Assembly (NCBI GenBank): GCA_047967505.1
Contig: CM106538.1
From: Dipteris shenzhenensis
Taxonomy: Eukaryota > Polypodiophyta > Polypodiopsida > Gleicheniales
Reading direction: 5' to 3' (one strand)
Length of the DNA: 64,000 nt
Under the pieces are notes generated by a model. It made no database searches. It saw nothing but the letters and a program-made list of their open reading frames with translations, and was not told where the DNA came from. Below, piece after piece: positions 48,563 through 58,713 of this stretch. The stretch's first letter is position 1. Every line of letters begins with the position of its first letter. The translations under genes and the position numbers were made by a program.

Positions 48563-49640
48563 CTGGCCACATGGAAAAAAAGAGAGAAACAAACACATGA
48601 GTCATATGCTTAGAGAAATGTAATCCTATTTCTGCTTTGTTGTACGTATAACGTAAGCATTCTCAAAAGGTTAGATCTTCTGACCACAATCAAATCAATA
48701 GGACGAACTTTATGCTTTAAGATGTTATGCCACACTCAACAGGGTGAAAAGAGAGAAAGGGAACACGCACATGTGTGTTTGTGTGTGTGTGCGCCCGTGT
48801 GCACAGACATTTTTTGGGGTGAAATCTACATAGCTTTATATTACAAACAGCAGTCCACACATAGGGAGCATGCAATTACAGCATCGAAAAACATCATTGT
48901 AAGACAAGTAAGCGCGATAATCTATCCAAAATACAAGTGCACGCTTGGCTTATCCTGAAGGTAGGTCCATTGATAGGTAGTCTTCTCTACATATGCACAC
49001 TTTGTGTGTGTGTGTGTGATCCGACAGGGGCTTCGAGTGCGATTTCCTACTATCACATTTGGCAGGTTCTTCTGGTTGTTTGGTTTTCATCCAACTAGAC
49101 AGGGTTTTGATTTATTTTTTGTTTGGGTGCGCTACTAGGCACTGTGGACTCTATGGATGGACCACAATCATAGAGTTTTTGGTAATCCTACTTTTCCATC
49201 TTTTGTTTTTTTCAAACGATCTCTGCACCAATCGTTTTATGATTGCTTTCAGACTCATTTGATTGATCATGATGTACATACAGCTTACACTGAGATTTTC
49301 AGTTGAGTAGTAGTTACTCCACTTTTGAAGTAACTAAGAATGTAATTATTTTACAGAAATAAAATATTTCTTCTCACAAAAAAAAAAAAAAAGTGTGTGT
49401 GTGTGTGTGTGGCTGGTATTTCACTATAATTAAAAAAAAGTGTGTGTGGCTGGCTGTCCATTCTCTTCTCAAACTGATTCAGGACTGGCAGTAGCTTCTG
49501 GATTATCTCCACTGGTCTAGTAGACCTCCAGATCTTGGTCACACACTTCAATTGTAGAGTCTTCACTGGAGTCTGCTCCTTTGGCTCACTTGCAGCCTCA
49601 CAAGGCGTATGTTTTACACCGACTCGGAGTTTCTAATACA
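48563..49640. other. sequence upstream of NDUFA9 exon, TG repeats, possible copia linker
   Basis: TG-rich tracts at about 48,772-48,795, 49,002-49,018 and 49,393-49,410; a poly(A) run of about 14 at 49,377-49,392. Minus-strand 49,450-49,600 reads PVKTLQLKCVTKIWRSTRPV, which vaguely resembles the copia linker RRSTRxRRPP before RT. The exon before 48,439-48,562 was not found here. Confidence 0.4.
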
Positions 49641-50080
49641 GTGGCAATTGTGGATGATTGGGGTTATACACTTTCCTTTCCACAAGCCATGAGATGATAT
49701 TGTACAGCCAGCTTGTCCATACAGGTACCTCGCCGTACAAGTGTACCTGCAGCAGCCCACAGCTGCTTTTGTCTGCGTTTTGCAGGTTCCGTGGTGCACA
49801 GGTTTTCTTTGCAGGAGGATTCAAGAAGATTTGAGCATTTTGCAAAATTTGGGGCTTTTCTTGAATTTGCCCCAATTTTAGCTCAATTTCCCCCTGCAAT
49901 TTAGGGCTTTTGGTCTTGGACACTCATTTTGCAGGATTTGGGGCTTTTGGCCAATTTGCAAGTGTTTTGCAGGCACATTTGGCAGAGTTGGTGAAAAATT
50001 TATGCTTTTGGGCTGATGCATGGGGCTGGACTTCCAACAGTGACTTGTGAGGGGCTGCACAAGGACAGTCAAGGTTAGTT
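49640..50080 (+). mobile_element. fragment of LTR-element leader
   Basis: Carries both leader modules of the copia element at 3.7-4.5 kb: GTACAG/CATACAG motifs (49,700-49,745: TTGTACAGCC, TCCATACAGG, GCCGTACAAG) and then ATTTGGGGCTTTT units (about 49,849, 49,905, 49,936). No LTR, primer site or gag was located next to it. Confidence 0.6.
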
Positions 50081-52320
50081 CCTTATTGAATTTCAGCTTG
50101 AGCCAAGAGCTCTATACAGATGCGATTTGGCATTATAACAATGTCTATATCAAAAGCTGAGTACTAATGAGACAGCCCAGGCCTTTTATAGGGTTAAGGG
50201 AAGCTGTTTTACAATATGGGGTAGTTCCCCCAAACTGCCACGTGGCAACTCTTAAGTAGCATAGAGTACATAGTACTAGCCGCAAAGCCATAATAAGCTA
50301 ACTAGACTAACCCCTTTGTTACATTTTATCTTACTCAATTATCTCCCAAGCAAAGAAGGTGGCTTTCCATTGTACAAACCTATGATTTTTAAAGGACAGG
50401 TCTAAAACAGATGTAAGACCGTCACCCTTGCATGAGAGCAAGTGGGACAAGTGGAGGAAGCAATGCGCGTGGAGGCCAAGAAGATCCCACCGGTAAAGCC
50501 CCAACCAAATGCGCCGAAGAGAAGTTCTCCACCAATAAAGGGACTTATTCAAATGCCAAAAGTGATTACCATAATACTGAATCCAAGGGTGTGGAAGCAA
50601 GAAATGATATGCCTTCTTAGCAGAAAGATCCACAAATGAAAAGGAGAAGTAACCTGGAGCAAGGGGAGAGTAGAAAATGGACGAGGGACAGGCTGTGAAG
50701 AGGCTGCAATAAGGTGGCAATAATACGCCAAATAGGTCTGTGATGCAGCCCGGATGTTCGGACAAAAACAGTGCGGCAGTCCGTACTATGCAGACTGTAC
50801 GGGTAGGGTGCGGACTGTTGTACGGCGGTGGTACATATGGCTCGTTGGTCAACTGTACAATGGATGCAAAAAACACAGTAGAGCTATACATACCTTTATA
50901 GTCTATCAGATCCACAATTCTGTCACCCAAGCCCATCCTTCAAGAAGCATCTCTGTCACTTGTCTCGCCTTCTCACGGACTCATGGACTCGCATCACCCA
51001 AGGTTCTCCACGCCTTCTTCATAGCGATGCCCTCGCCATCAAACCGCTCCCTCCTTCACAAGTGCTCCCTCCAATAGCTATCACAAGAGCAATTGACTCC
51101 CTCCAACAAAGCTACGGCCTCTCGTCAAGAAAAACTCCAACGTCCATCCCGCACCCATATCACCCCAAAGAACCTCAGTCGACGCCTCCAGCAGAGCTCA
51201 CGTAATTCCTCCCGTCTCCTTCACATGAAGATAACCAGCAACGCAGCTTCACTCGTCATCACAAAGCTCATGGAGCTCATGGACTTCCGTCGTCTAAGAT
51301 CTTCCCAGCAAGCATAGTCCTCTATCAAGCCACCTCCTACTGTAGAAATTCCATAGCTTCCGAGAAACGGCCCTTCTTTCCACCAGCCTCCAACAAGAGT
51401 CACAGCCGGCGACCCCAGCAAGATCCCAGCACCCAGCTTCTCTCCTTAGCCGCTCTCTTGCTCATAGAGCTCACCCTCTCTGTCGCCCACGATCGTCCAG
51501 GCCTCTCCAGCCCGATCCATCAGCCCATCTCTCACAAGCTCACACAGTGCCATAACTCCCTGATAGCCAATTGCTTGCACTGCCTTATCGAGTAGCTTGC
51601 CTATGGCCTTCTCGCATCCAAGGTACTGATTCAGCCTCCATAGTCAAGACCACCTCCAAAAGCTCCCATCCCCCAAGCAATCAACTCACCCTCTCCCTTC
51701 AAGAAGCTCTCCGCCCACGTGAAGTAGAGACGCCCTTCTCCTTCCAAGACCATCTTTTCGTCGCCTTTCTCTGTACGTGCTTTTTTAATCTAGATCATCA
51801 CGTAGCCAGTTTGCATGCATGGCTTACCTTCTTCTTCTTTTTTTTACACGTCATCCCACGGTTTTTTACCCCTCTCAAAGGTTTTCTTAACCTTAGGTCC
51901 ATTAATCCCAAACCTTAGGCTTTAAGCACATCCTTATTCACAACCTTCAAGCAAAAACTTGGGTGCTTGATTGCCACACATGACCGCACATTCATGAAGC
52001 CCACAACCCATGATATGAATACTCACCTGTCTTACAATCAGGAACCACTCATGGCAAGATAAACATAATACAGGACAACAATGAAAGACATGTCATCCCA
52101 CACCAAATGCTTTGGAGTGTTTGATGCACCCACACTGCTCTATCATCATATCCTGGGAGTCCCTGCAAAAGTATCTACAATCTCAAGAAGATATCTACAT
52201 CAATATAGAGTTCTTATGAGAGTGTCCATAACTCAAAGCCACCACCCACTAGCTATGTACATAGCTATGCACTTGCCCATCAGTATGCAACAAGTGAAAA
52301 ACATATTTACAATTTTATCC
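50081..52320. other. unassigned, probably Tat-element 3' UTR/LTR and other repeat DNA
   Basis: The longest frame (201 codons, minus, 50,331-50,936) shows no recognisable domain. 50,770-50,850 has GTACGG/CGTAC motifs resembling the leader repeat in inverse orientation. 50,930-51,760 is C-rich on the plus strand (many CTCC, CATCAC, AGCTCA words). Since the gypsy element at 52.3-57.8 kb points this way, its 3' LTR may be here, but no partner is visible to prove it. Confidence 0.35.
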
Positions 52321-52328
52321 GCACATCT

Positions 52329-52606
52329 CTAGCAACCCCTTTCTTCTGTTGTGACATTCATTTCCAGCAATGAGTCGAAAAGAGATGAAAGATTCAGATT
52401 CTCTTCTTCTTCACTTTGCACTGATTTCCACCGCTTCTGCCATAGCTCATTATCGTCATGATCTTTCTCTTTCAGTGCTACCATCAACCGTGCAAAGTAT
52501 TTCTTCCACTGGACACCATTGACTCTCTTCTTATACCTCTTACCATCTAAATCAGGCAATTGATAAGTTCCATTTTTAAATTTATTCTTCGCTCCATATG
52601 GACCTT
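52329..52606 (-). pseudogene. gypsy integrase C-terminal segment, part 2
   Basis: Continues from the interruption as GPYGAKNKFKNGTYQLPDLD then GKRYKKRVNGVQWKKYFA, the normal gypsy ending (KWEGPF-----Y-NGTY-L--L-G----RVNG--LK-Y). A charged tail with EKDHDDNELWQKRW and a stop at 52,329-52,331 follows. Confidence 0.82.
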
Positions 52607-52894
52607 TGTTGGTAGACTGAAAAGAAAGAGTAGAGTGGACACAAACTCAGAATATTTGCATTATGGAATGAAGAAGAGTGAGGTCCTTATGTAGGCACCT
52701 CATACATGCTCACTGACATCACTGATGACTTCAGAGCTCCACAATCATCTCCTCAATCTGCTCCTAGATTCTCTCAATCATCCTATGTGGCTTTCCACCA
52801 CCTAACTGTGCTTATGGGCACCTAACTGTGCCTCTAGCACTCACACATAGAAACCAAGGTGTGCCTGAGGCATACACCTTGAGATATCCCATCA
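52607..52894 (-). repeat. 3' LTR of gag-only element copy B
   Basis: 288 bp; on the minus strand starts TGATGGGATATCTC and ends CAGTCTACCAACA. Only one difference from 54,953-55,240 was seen (a C/G change in the GGACA(C/G)AAACTC stretch). Confidence 0.95.
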
Positions 52895-52911
52895 AACCCC
52901 CCCTCAAGGGA
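52895..52911 (-). other. polypurine tract of copy B
   Basis: The minus strand reads CCCTTGAGGGGGGGTTT directly before the 3' LTR, equivalent to 905-919 in copy A. Confidence 0.75.
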
Positions 52912-53267
52912 ATGTCTCAGGCTATGTCAAGGATACAGCTAGCACAAGGTGTCTCATGCCATCTCATGGTGGTCATGGATCTATCAATGGCTAGGATCTC
53001 AAGCTAGCAAGGGTTCCCATGGGTGTAAGGTAAACAAAAAGGGATACAAAAAGACCTTCCAATGGTTATCTCCCCTGCATGTACATGCACACAATGTCTG
53101 CAGGAGGTACCATGGAGCAAAACATACACATGGCCTACATCATAAGGTGACCAGAGGTATTTACAAAACACACAAAACACAATAGTTTATTTCATTCATT
53201 TTGGAGGACTATCCAGGCTGAGTACCTTGACATAAAAAGAGAGATCTGGAGCATACATAGAGATGAT

Positions 53268-54097
53268 TTAAAATGCATAATCTTCAAAGGATGCCTCATC
53301 TTGTGGAGGCTCATCAACTGAAAGTAGAATTGCATTTTCTGTCTTTGCTTTGGCTCTGCAAAACTTCTCATGATGGTTGTTTTTGCCACAGTGTTTGCAT
53401 GGATTGATTTTAAAGCAGTCCTTTGAAAGGTGATTTGTCTTTCCACAGTGATTGCAAGGTGTAAACTTGCCCTTCTGGACTTTTACAGCATAAACAGTAT
53501 CATTGCCTTTCCTGAGCTCCATATGCCTTTCTTCTTCTTGGAGAGCAGAGATAATACCTTCAAGATTAGGATTAGGAAGATTTTTCAAAGTGGTAACTAT
53601 ATGATCATAATCTTCAGGCATACTCTTAAGTAACACTGCCATAGCATCATCTGTAGTAATAGGAGAGTTGATAGAAGCTAGTTGAGTCATAAGACTCCGC
53701 ATGTAATTGACATGAGCTGCCAAAGAAGTGCCGCTAACCATCTTCAATTCAAAGAAAGAGATTTAAGTGATAATTTAGAGATGTGAGAGCTAGCACCAAA
53801 AATCATGTCAAGCTTCTGCCAACCTTCTGAAGGAGACTCTAAGTCAGAGATGTGATGAATATAATCATCTCCTAAAGCAAGAGCAATGATACCATATGCT
53901 TTCTCCTCTCTAGCGGGATCCCTTGCCGGGCGTGTCGGAGTTGAGGATTCTCCAGCATTGGAGGCTGTAGAAGAAGCGGTTGAAGTCAGTTTGACAAGTC
54001 CCCAGAGGTTTTCCCTCATCAATGCAAATTTCACCTTCATCTGCCATGTGTGGAAGCCCTTTCCATTGAACTTATCTATATTCAATATGGTAGCCAT
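53268..54097 (-). pseudogene. gag of copy B, frameshifted
   Basis: ATG at 54,097 opens MATILNIDKFNGKGFHTWQM, the copia gag start (F-G-NF--W---M), then ENLWGLVKL, EEKAYGIIALALGDDYIHHI and WQKLDMIFGASSHI. Around 53,765-53,785 one base is missing relative to copy A (CTTAAATCTCTTTCTTTG against CTTAAGATTGCTTTCTTTG), ending the first frame at 53,744. The second frame holds MRSLMTQLASINSPITTDDA, the SMPEDYDH block, zinc knuckles CNHCGKTNHLSKDC and CKHCGKNNHHEKFC, and ends DYAF with TGA at 53,268. The single-base shift means this copy cannot make full gag unless ribosomes shift. Confidence 0.85.
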
Positions 54098-54940
54098 GAG
54101 AGGGTCTAACCCAGATATTGGGCAGTGTCTTTCTCTTTTACAAGGCTAAAAACAACTGAAAGGCTTCCAAATATAAGCACTTGATGTAGCAAAGACTAGT
54201 GACCAATATTCAATCAATGATGCTTTTTCTTACATGCTTCATAGAGGTGGCTAAAATGAAAACTTCCCAATCAAAACCAGGTATAGCAATTCAAAGCAAA
54301 ACTGAAGCCACACTTGTACTGATGTTATTGAAAGTTTCAAAAAACCAGAAATGCTAGAATAGCATCTTATGTAGCATCATCTTCAAAAACTTGTCACAAC
54401 TGTCAAAATCAAAAGACTGAACTTGGAGGGCTTGTATCTTACTCTTCAGAGCAAAGGAAAAGGGGGTTTCTGAGGCAAAAGAGAGCTGATATACCACAGA
54501 AGGTCCTCTGAGAAGAAAAGGCGCAAAAACACGTCAGGGCGCCATAGCTAGTCTCTCCGATTTCGACTGGTTTTTCTATGTTTTCAGCTTGAATATGCAA
54601 CCATTGCCGCTCAGATTTCAGCACAAGATAGCTCTAGGTATGGACTAGCTTCCTCTAAAAGGAATTAGAGAAGTATGGAGTATGCTGAGAGAAAACGCAG
54701 GAACAAAGGTCGACGAACTGAGTGTAATGGCGACGAAACGAGCGCGTGTTTCTTCAATTCCTTTCAGCCAAGGGTTCGCCCCTTTGAGGTGGATCTCCAG
54801 CAGGAAGGGCATGGAAAATGGTAGAGAACCGGAGGAGAACAAGCTTAAGCAAACTTTGGGAAGAAGAGGAAGAGATGGTGAAGAAGAAGATGGAGAAGAA
54901 GATGATGATGTGGCAGAAATGGATCAAGGGGGATCAAATG

Positions 54941-54952
54941 GCTCTGATACCA
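54941..54952 (-). other. tRNA-Met primer binding site of copy B
   Basis: TGGTATCAGAGC on the minus strand, directly abutting the 5' LTR: a perfect match to the canonical plant copia primer site. Confidence 0.93.
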
Positions 54953-55240
54953 TGTTGGTAGACTGAAAAGAAAGAGTAGAGTGGACAGAAACTCAGAATA
55001 TTTGCATTATGGAATGAAGAAGAGTGAGGTCCTTATGTAGGCACCTCATACATGCTCACTGACATCACTGATGACTTCAGAGCTCCACAATCATCTCCTC
55101 AATCTGCTCCTAGATTCTCTCAATCATCCTATGTGGCTTTCCACCACCTAACTGTGCTTATGGGCACCTAACTGTGCCTCTAGCACTCACACATAGAAAC
55201 CAAGGTGTGCCTGAGGCATACACCTTGAGATATCCCATCA
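54953..55240 (-). repeat. 5' LTR of gag-only element copy B
   Basis: 288 bp partner of 52,607-52,894. Its 5' edge at 55,240 abuts gypsy integrase sequence. Confidence 0.95.
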
Positions 55241-55403
55241 GCCTTCCCATTTGGTCTGAAAAGCAATGAAAAGTACTATCCAGTTTGCTATTGAATCTGA
55301 GAACCAAGTCTCCATCTTCGATTTCCTTTTTCTGAATCTTTGCATTTTGCAACTCTTGCCTTTGGATTTGCACTCGAGCATAATGCTCAAAAGCTAAATC
55401 CAT
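55241..55403 (-). pseudogene. gypsy integrase C-terminal segment, part 1
   Basis: Reads MDLAFEHYARVQIQRQELQN, AKIQKKEIEDGDLVLRFNSK then LDSTFHCFSDQMGR. The GD-VLR--S pattern is the integrase C-terminal fold, and the text runs (with a shift) to a KWEG motif. It is interrupted here by the 5' LTR of the gag-only element and continues at 52,606. Confidence 0.8.
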
Positions 55404-55409
55404 GTCTAA

Positions 55410-56343
55410 CTACGTCACCTGCAATGCCAGTAATCTCTCCCTGTAACTGTCTACAGGCTCATATCCTTCTTCAACCAAAAATTTCAAAGCTGGTATTCCC
55501 ACACCACTGTATGCCCACAAAACTCGATTCATCTCCAAATCCCAGCTTTTGGTGTGGCTTCCCGTCATCTTAGTCATCATCAATTTGAAATCTCCATTAA
55601 AATTCTCATTCAACCCATTGCACTGAGGGTAATATGTGGTGATGTATTTATGATTTATATTCAGCTTACTGCTCAAGTAATCCATCACTTCTCCTCTGAA
55701 TCAAGAACCATTATCTGAAAGTAACTCCAATAGAATCCCAAATCTGCAGCATATGTGTTCATATATAAAATCAGCAACCCCTTTGCTGTCCACTCTTTTT
55801 ACTGCCTTCACCTCTGCCCATTTTGATAAGTACTCCACTGTAGTAAGCATATAACACTTCCCTCTGGAAGTTCTGGGTAGAGGACCAACTGCATCTATCC
55901 CCCATCTCTCAAAAATATCATAAACTAGCATAATATTTCTCAGCTCCATTTTAAGAATTATTTCCCCCATCCTCTGACATTCATGGCAGGATCTACACCT
56001 TCTGTATCGAAGGCCACACATAACCCTCCAGAAGTATTTTCTGCAATGTAATCTTAAAAGCATAGTGTCCTCCACAAGCTCCTTCATGACTCGATGATAG
56101 CATATAATATATTTCTTCTCTCCACGGCACTCTCCCCAAAATCTGATCAGCCGCTCTCATGTAAAGCTCATCATCAATCATCATATACTGTCTACTCTTC
56201 CGTATGAAGCGATATTTCTGACTCTTCTTAAGCTCCTGAGGTAGATGTCCAGTAAGTAAGAAATCCACTATCTGAGCCAAGAATTCTCTCCCTCTGTACA
56301 ATGGATCTTCAAGATTTGCTATCATTGGATTTTGATCACTCAT
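55410..56343 (-). pseudogene. gypsy integrase, zinc domain and catalytic core
   Basis: MSDQNPMIANLEDPLYRG leads into the linker, then the HHCC zinc domain (HEGACGGHYAFKITLQKIL, and CRSCHECQRMGE in the next frame). Core residues: Asp in WGIDAVGPLP, Asp in LELLSDNGS, Glu in YYPQCNGLNENFNGDFK. Frame breaks lie near 56,040 (between zinc-domain halves) and at 55,700 (after SDNGS; TGA in place of a Trp/Arg codon). After 55,410 the frame shifts again into the C-terminal segment. Confidence 0.82.
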
Positions 56344-56346
56344 CTC

Positions 56347-57195
56347 CTAAGCCAATTCATCCTCCCTTCGCACATGTTGGATATTCCATGCTATAAATTG
56401 TTGAAGCAGCCTTCTTACTTTGGCTAGATACCCTCTCAACCTCGGGTTTCTTACTTGCCAACTTCCCAGGACCTGCTTCACTACTAGAAGAGAATCTCCC
56501 TTGATCATTATCTTCTGAATTTTCAGCTTTAGTGCAGCCAGTAACCCCTCATATAATAATGCATACTCCGCCTCATTATTGCTTCCAGCTTCCAGATGAA
56601 CTCCCTCCTTCTGAATCAGCTTGCTATCTGAATCAATAATCACATAGCCTCCTTTAGCTTGATGTAAACTCTTCTTGTATGAGCCATCAAAATGCAAGAT
56701 AGATGCTCCTGGAATGATACCATGCTCCTCTTTATCTATCTTCTTCTCCACTTTCTTTACCAAAGTGGGACCTTCTTTGTATGTTAACAGATCTGCCAGT
56801 GTGGCTCTGGAAGTGCTCTCCACCAGAAATGAGAGAGTATATTGTTGTAGCTCAACCAACCACTTCATCATGCTTCGAGAAAGTGTTGAATTATTAACTA
56901 GCTGAGGCAATAAAGGGTAGCAAGTCAAAACCACAAATGGCTTCGAGATAAGATATGCCCTGAACTTCCTGCAAGCATACACTAAGCTTGGAATCAGCTT
57001 TGCCTCTGTATATCTCCTCTCTGCTTCTGTCTTAACTCTGCTAGCATAATACACAGGCCTCATATAACGGGACGACTCCCCTTTCTGCAATAAGATGGCT
57101 CCCACAGCATCTGGTCCAAATGAAGGGTTCACATAAAAGGTCTGAGAGAAATCTGGAGCTTTCACACAAGCAATCTCTCCCAACACCGCCTTCAC
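56347..57195 (-). CDS. gypsy RNase H plus additional RNase H (aRNH)
   Basis: Open over about 280 codons. The first RNase H (FYVNPSFGPDAVGAILLQ, RPVYYASR, ERRYTEAKLIPSLVYACRKF, RAYLISKPFVVLT) has Asn where the first catalytic Asp is expected (VNPS for VDAS). The C-terminal domain is a second, RNase HI/archaeal-type enzyme with an intact Asp-Glu-Asp set: HFDGSYKKS, NNEAEYALLYEGLLAALKL, and KGDSLLVVKQVLG. This dual arrangement with a weakened first domain is typical of the Tat lineage. The frame ends at an in-frame stop just before the integrase. Confidence 0.85.
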   Translation of the reverse strand: MKAVLGEIACVKAPDFSQTFYVNPSFGPDAVGAILLQKGESSRYMRPVYYASRVKTEAERRYTEAKLIPSLVYACRKFRAYLISKPFVVLTCYPLLPQLVNNSTLSRSMMKWLVELQQYTLSFLVESTSRATLADLLTYKEGPTLVKKVEKKIDKEEHGIIPGASILHFDGSYKKSLHQAKGGYVIIDSDSKLIQKEGVHLEAGSNNEAEYALLYEGLLAALKLKIQKIMIKGDSLLVVKQVLGSWQVRNPRLRGYLAKVRRLLQQFIAWNIQHVRREDELA

Positions 57196-57228
57196 TCTAT
57201 TGAATACTGCTTCACAATCCTCACTCCA

Positions 57229-57780
57229 TTACAGAGGTTCTTCTTTCATAGCTTGTTGCAAAGGATACAACAGCTGAGAGGCTAAATGTATGAATCTTGT
57301 CATATACTTCACTTTCTGCACAAAAGTCTGCAATTGTTTTGATGTAGAGGGAGCTGGAAGTAAGATAAGTGCTTTCACCTTCTCTGGATCAGGTTCAATG
57401 CCATTTTGAGATACTATATGTCCCAATAACTTCACTCTGAAGCATCCCAAATGGCATTTCCGTGGATTGAATTGTCCTCCTGCGTCATCCATTCTGTGGA
57501 ACACTTGATCCAGCCTCCATGCATGTTCTCTTTTGGAACTGTATACACATATATCATCCAAAAATGCTCTCACAAATTTATCAATGAAAGGGGCTAACAC
57601 TTCATCAGTATTCTCCTGATACCATGCCGGTGCATTCTTCAATCCAAATGGCACTATTCTGTAACAAAAGCAACCACAGGGTGTGATGAATGTAGTTTTG
57701 ATTTTATCTTCCTCTGCAATTGAAATCTGAAAATATCACTTCCAAATCCTGGTGTGTGGCCTAAATCCATAGTGTGGCCA
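57229..57780 (-). pseudogene. gypsy reverse transcriptase
   Basis: Begins in a shifted frame (GFGSDIF then ISIAEEDKIKTTFITP), followed by YRIVPFGLKNAPAWYQENTD and the catalytic box in RAFLDDICVYSS, where the usual YLDD/YVDD Tyr is Phe (FLDD). The thumb follows: NPRKCHLGCFRVKLLGHIVS, GIEPDPEKVKAL and LQTFVQKVKYMTRFI (usually LQ-F-GK-NYLRRFI). An in-frame TAA at 57,229-57,231 separates it from the WSEDCE sequence that starts the RNase H linker. Confidence 0.85.
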
Positions 57781-57799
57781 GTCTTCAAAAACCAAAAAT

Positions 57800-58650
57800 C
57801 TCGAGCTGCTGCTCCTCCCCCCTCCCTTGCTGCACCCTCTCCCTCAGCCCGTCCCTCCCTCTCTCCCTTGCCCTCAGCCCCTCCCTCTCCCTCAGCTGCT
57901 CCCTCCCTTCCCCTCCTCCCCTTCAGCCCGCCCCCTTCCTGCTCGCCTCCTCTCCTTTCAGCCTGCTCCCCCTCTCAGCCTGCTCCCCCGCCCCCTCCCC
58001 CTGCCTGCTCCCTCGCCCCCTCCCTGCTGCTCCGCCCCCTCCCCCTGCCTGCTCCCTCGCCCCCTCCCTGCTGCTCCGCCCCCTCCCTGCCTGCTCCCCC
58101 GCCCCCTCTCTGCCTCTCCGCCCTCTCCCTGCCTCTCAGCCTGCCCCCCTGCTCCCCCGCCCCCTCCCTGCCTCTCCGCCCCCGCCCTGCCTGCTGCTCC
58201 CCCGCCCCCTCCCTGCCTCTCAGCCTGCCCCCTGCTCCCCCGCCCCCTCCCTGCCTCTCCGCCCCCTCCCTGCTTGCTCCCCCGCCCCCTCCTTGCCTCT
58301 CCGCCCCCTCTCTGCCCCTCAGCCCGCCCCCTCCTCTCCCTCTCCTCCCCCTTCCCTTCACTCCCCGCTCCCTCTCCTCCCCCTCTCAGCCTGCCTCGCC
58401 CCCTCCCTCTCCTTCCTCTACCTCTCCCTCTCCTTCCTCTCCTCTCCCTCTCAGCCCTCCCCCTCCCAGCCCGCACCCTTCCAGCTTCTCCTTCCTCTCC
58501 CTTTCCTATTCCTAGCCTGCCCCCTCTCTCCCTCTCAGCCTGCCCCTTTCCCATTCAGCCTCTCAGCCTCTCCCCTTCACCCCTCCCCTTCTCTCCCCCT
58601 GCTCCCTCCTCGCCTCCTTTTCCTTTTTTCTGCCCCCCTTTTCTCCCGCA
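57800..58650 (+). repeat. LINE 5' polypyrimidine minisatellite
   Basis: About 850 bases, overwhelmingly C and T on the plus strand, with repeated words CCCCGCCCCCTCCCTGCC and TCCCTGCCTCTCCGCCCCC. All three frames are open in both directions because of this composition; the long Ser/Pro/Leu frames here are not genes. The minus strand is G-rich in runs of four or more and could form G-quadruplexes. Confidence 0.85.
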
Positions 58651-58713
58651 GCTTTTTTTGGAGCGGAAGGAGCCTTTAATTTGTTAGAATCGGCCTCCTC
58701 ACCTCGATTGGCG

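Larger units (their letters stand above)
52607..55240 (-). mobile_element. complete gag-only LTR retrotransposon (TR-GAG-like), copy B
   Basis: A 2,634 bp element with 288 bp LTRs differing at only one position by eye, an abutting tRNA-Met primer site, a gag gene with two zinc knuckles and a polypurine tract. There is no protease, integrase, RT or RNase H. Flanks are ACCTT (52,602-52,606) and GCCTT (55,241-55,245), a 5 bp target duplication with one change. It inserted into the integrase of the Tat element. Copy A at 1-1,208 is the same family. It must have relied on enzymes of an autonomous copia. Confidence 0.93.
52329..57780 (-). mobile_element. Tat-type Ty3/gypsy element, interrupted
   Basis: Minus-strand pol of a gypsy element: RT (57.8-57.2 kb), RNase H plus additional RNase H (57.2-56.35 kb), integrase (56.34-55.24 and 52.6-52.33 kb). 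The second, archaeal-type RNase H between RNase H and integrase is the mark of the Tat lineage. The integrase C-terminal part is split by the gag-only LTR element at 52,607-55,240. The 5' side (gag, protease, RT start) is lost at the junction with the LINE near 57,780. Several stops and shifts make it inactive. Confidence 0.85.

Noticed and set aside
50331-50936. 201-codon minus-strand frame
   Set aside because: No signal, domain or repeat pattern of a known family; aromatic-rich sequence with no support beyond length.
54682-54966. 94-codon plus-strand frame with an acidic EEDGEEDDD tail
   Set aside because: Antisense to the leader of the gag-only element and running into its LTR; most likely a shadow of the purine-rich leader.
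57754-58687. Three overlapping plus-strand and two minus-strand frames of 128-301 codons rich in Ser/Pro/Leu or Gly/Arg
   Set aside because: All arise from a C/T-only composition that excludes stop codons; no domain, and every frame is open at once.
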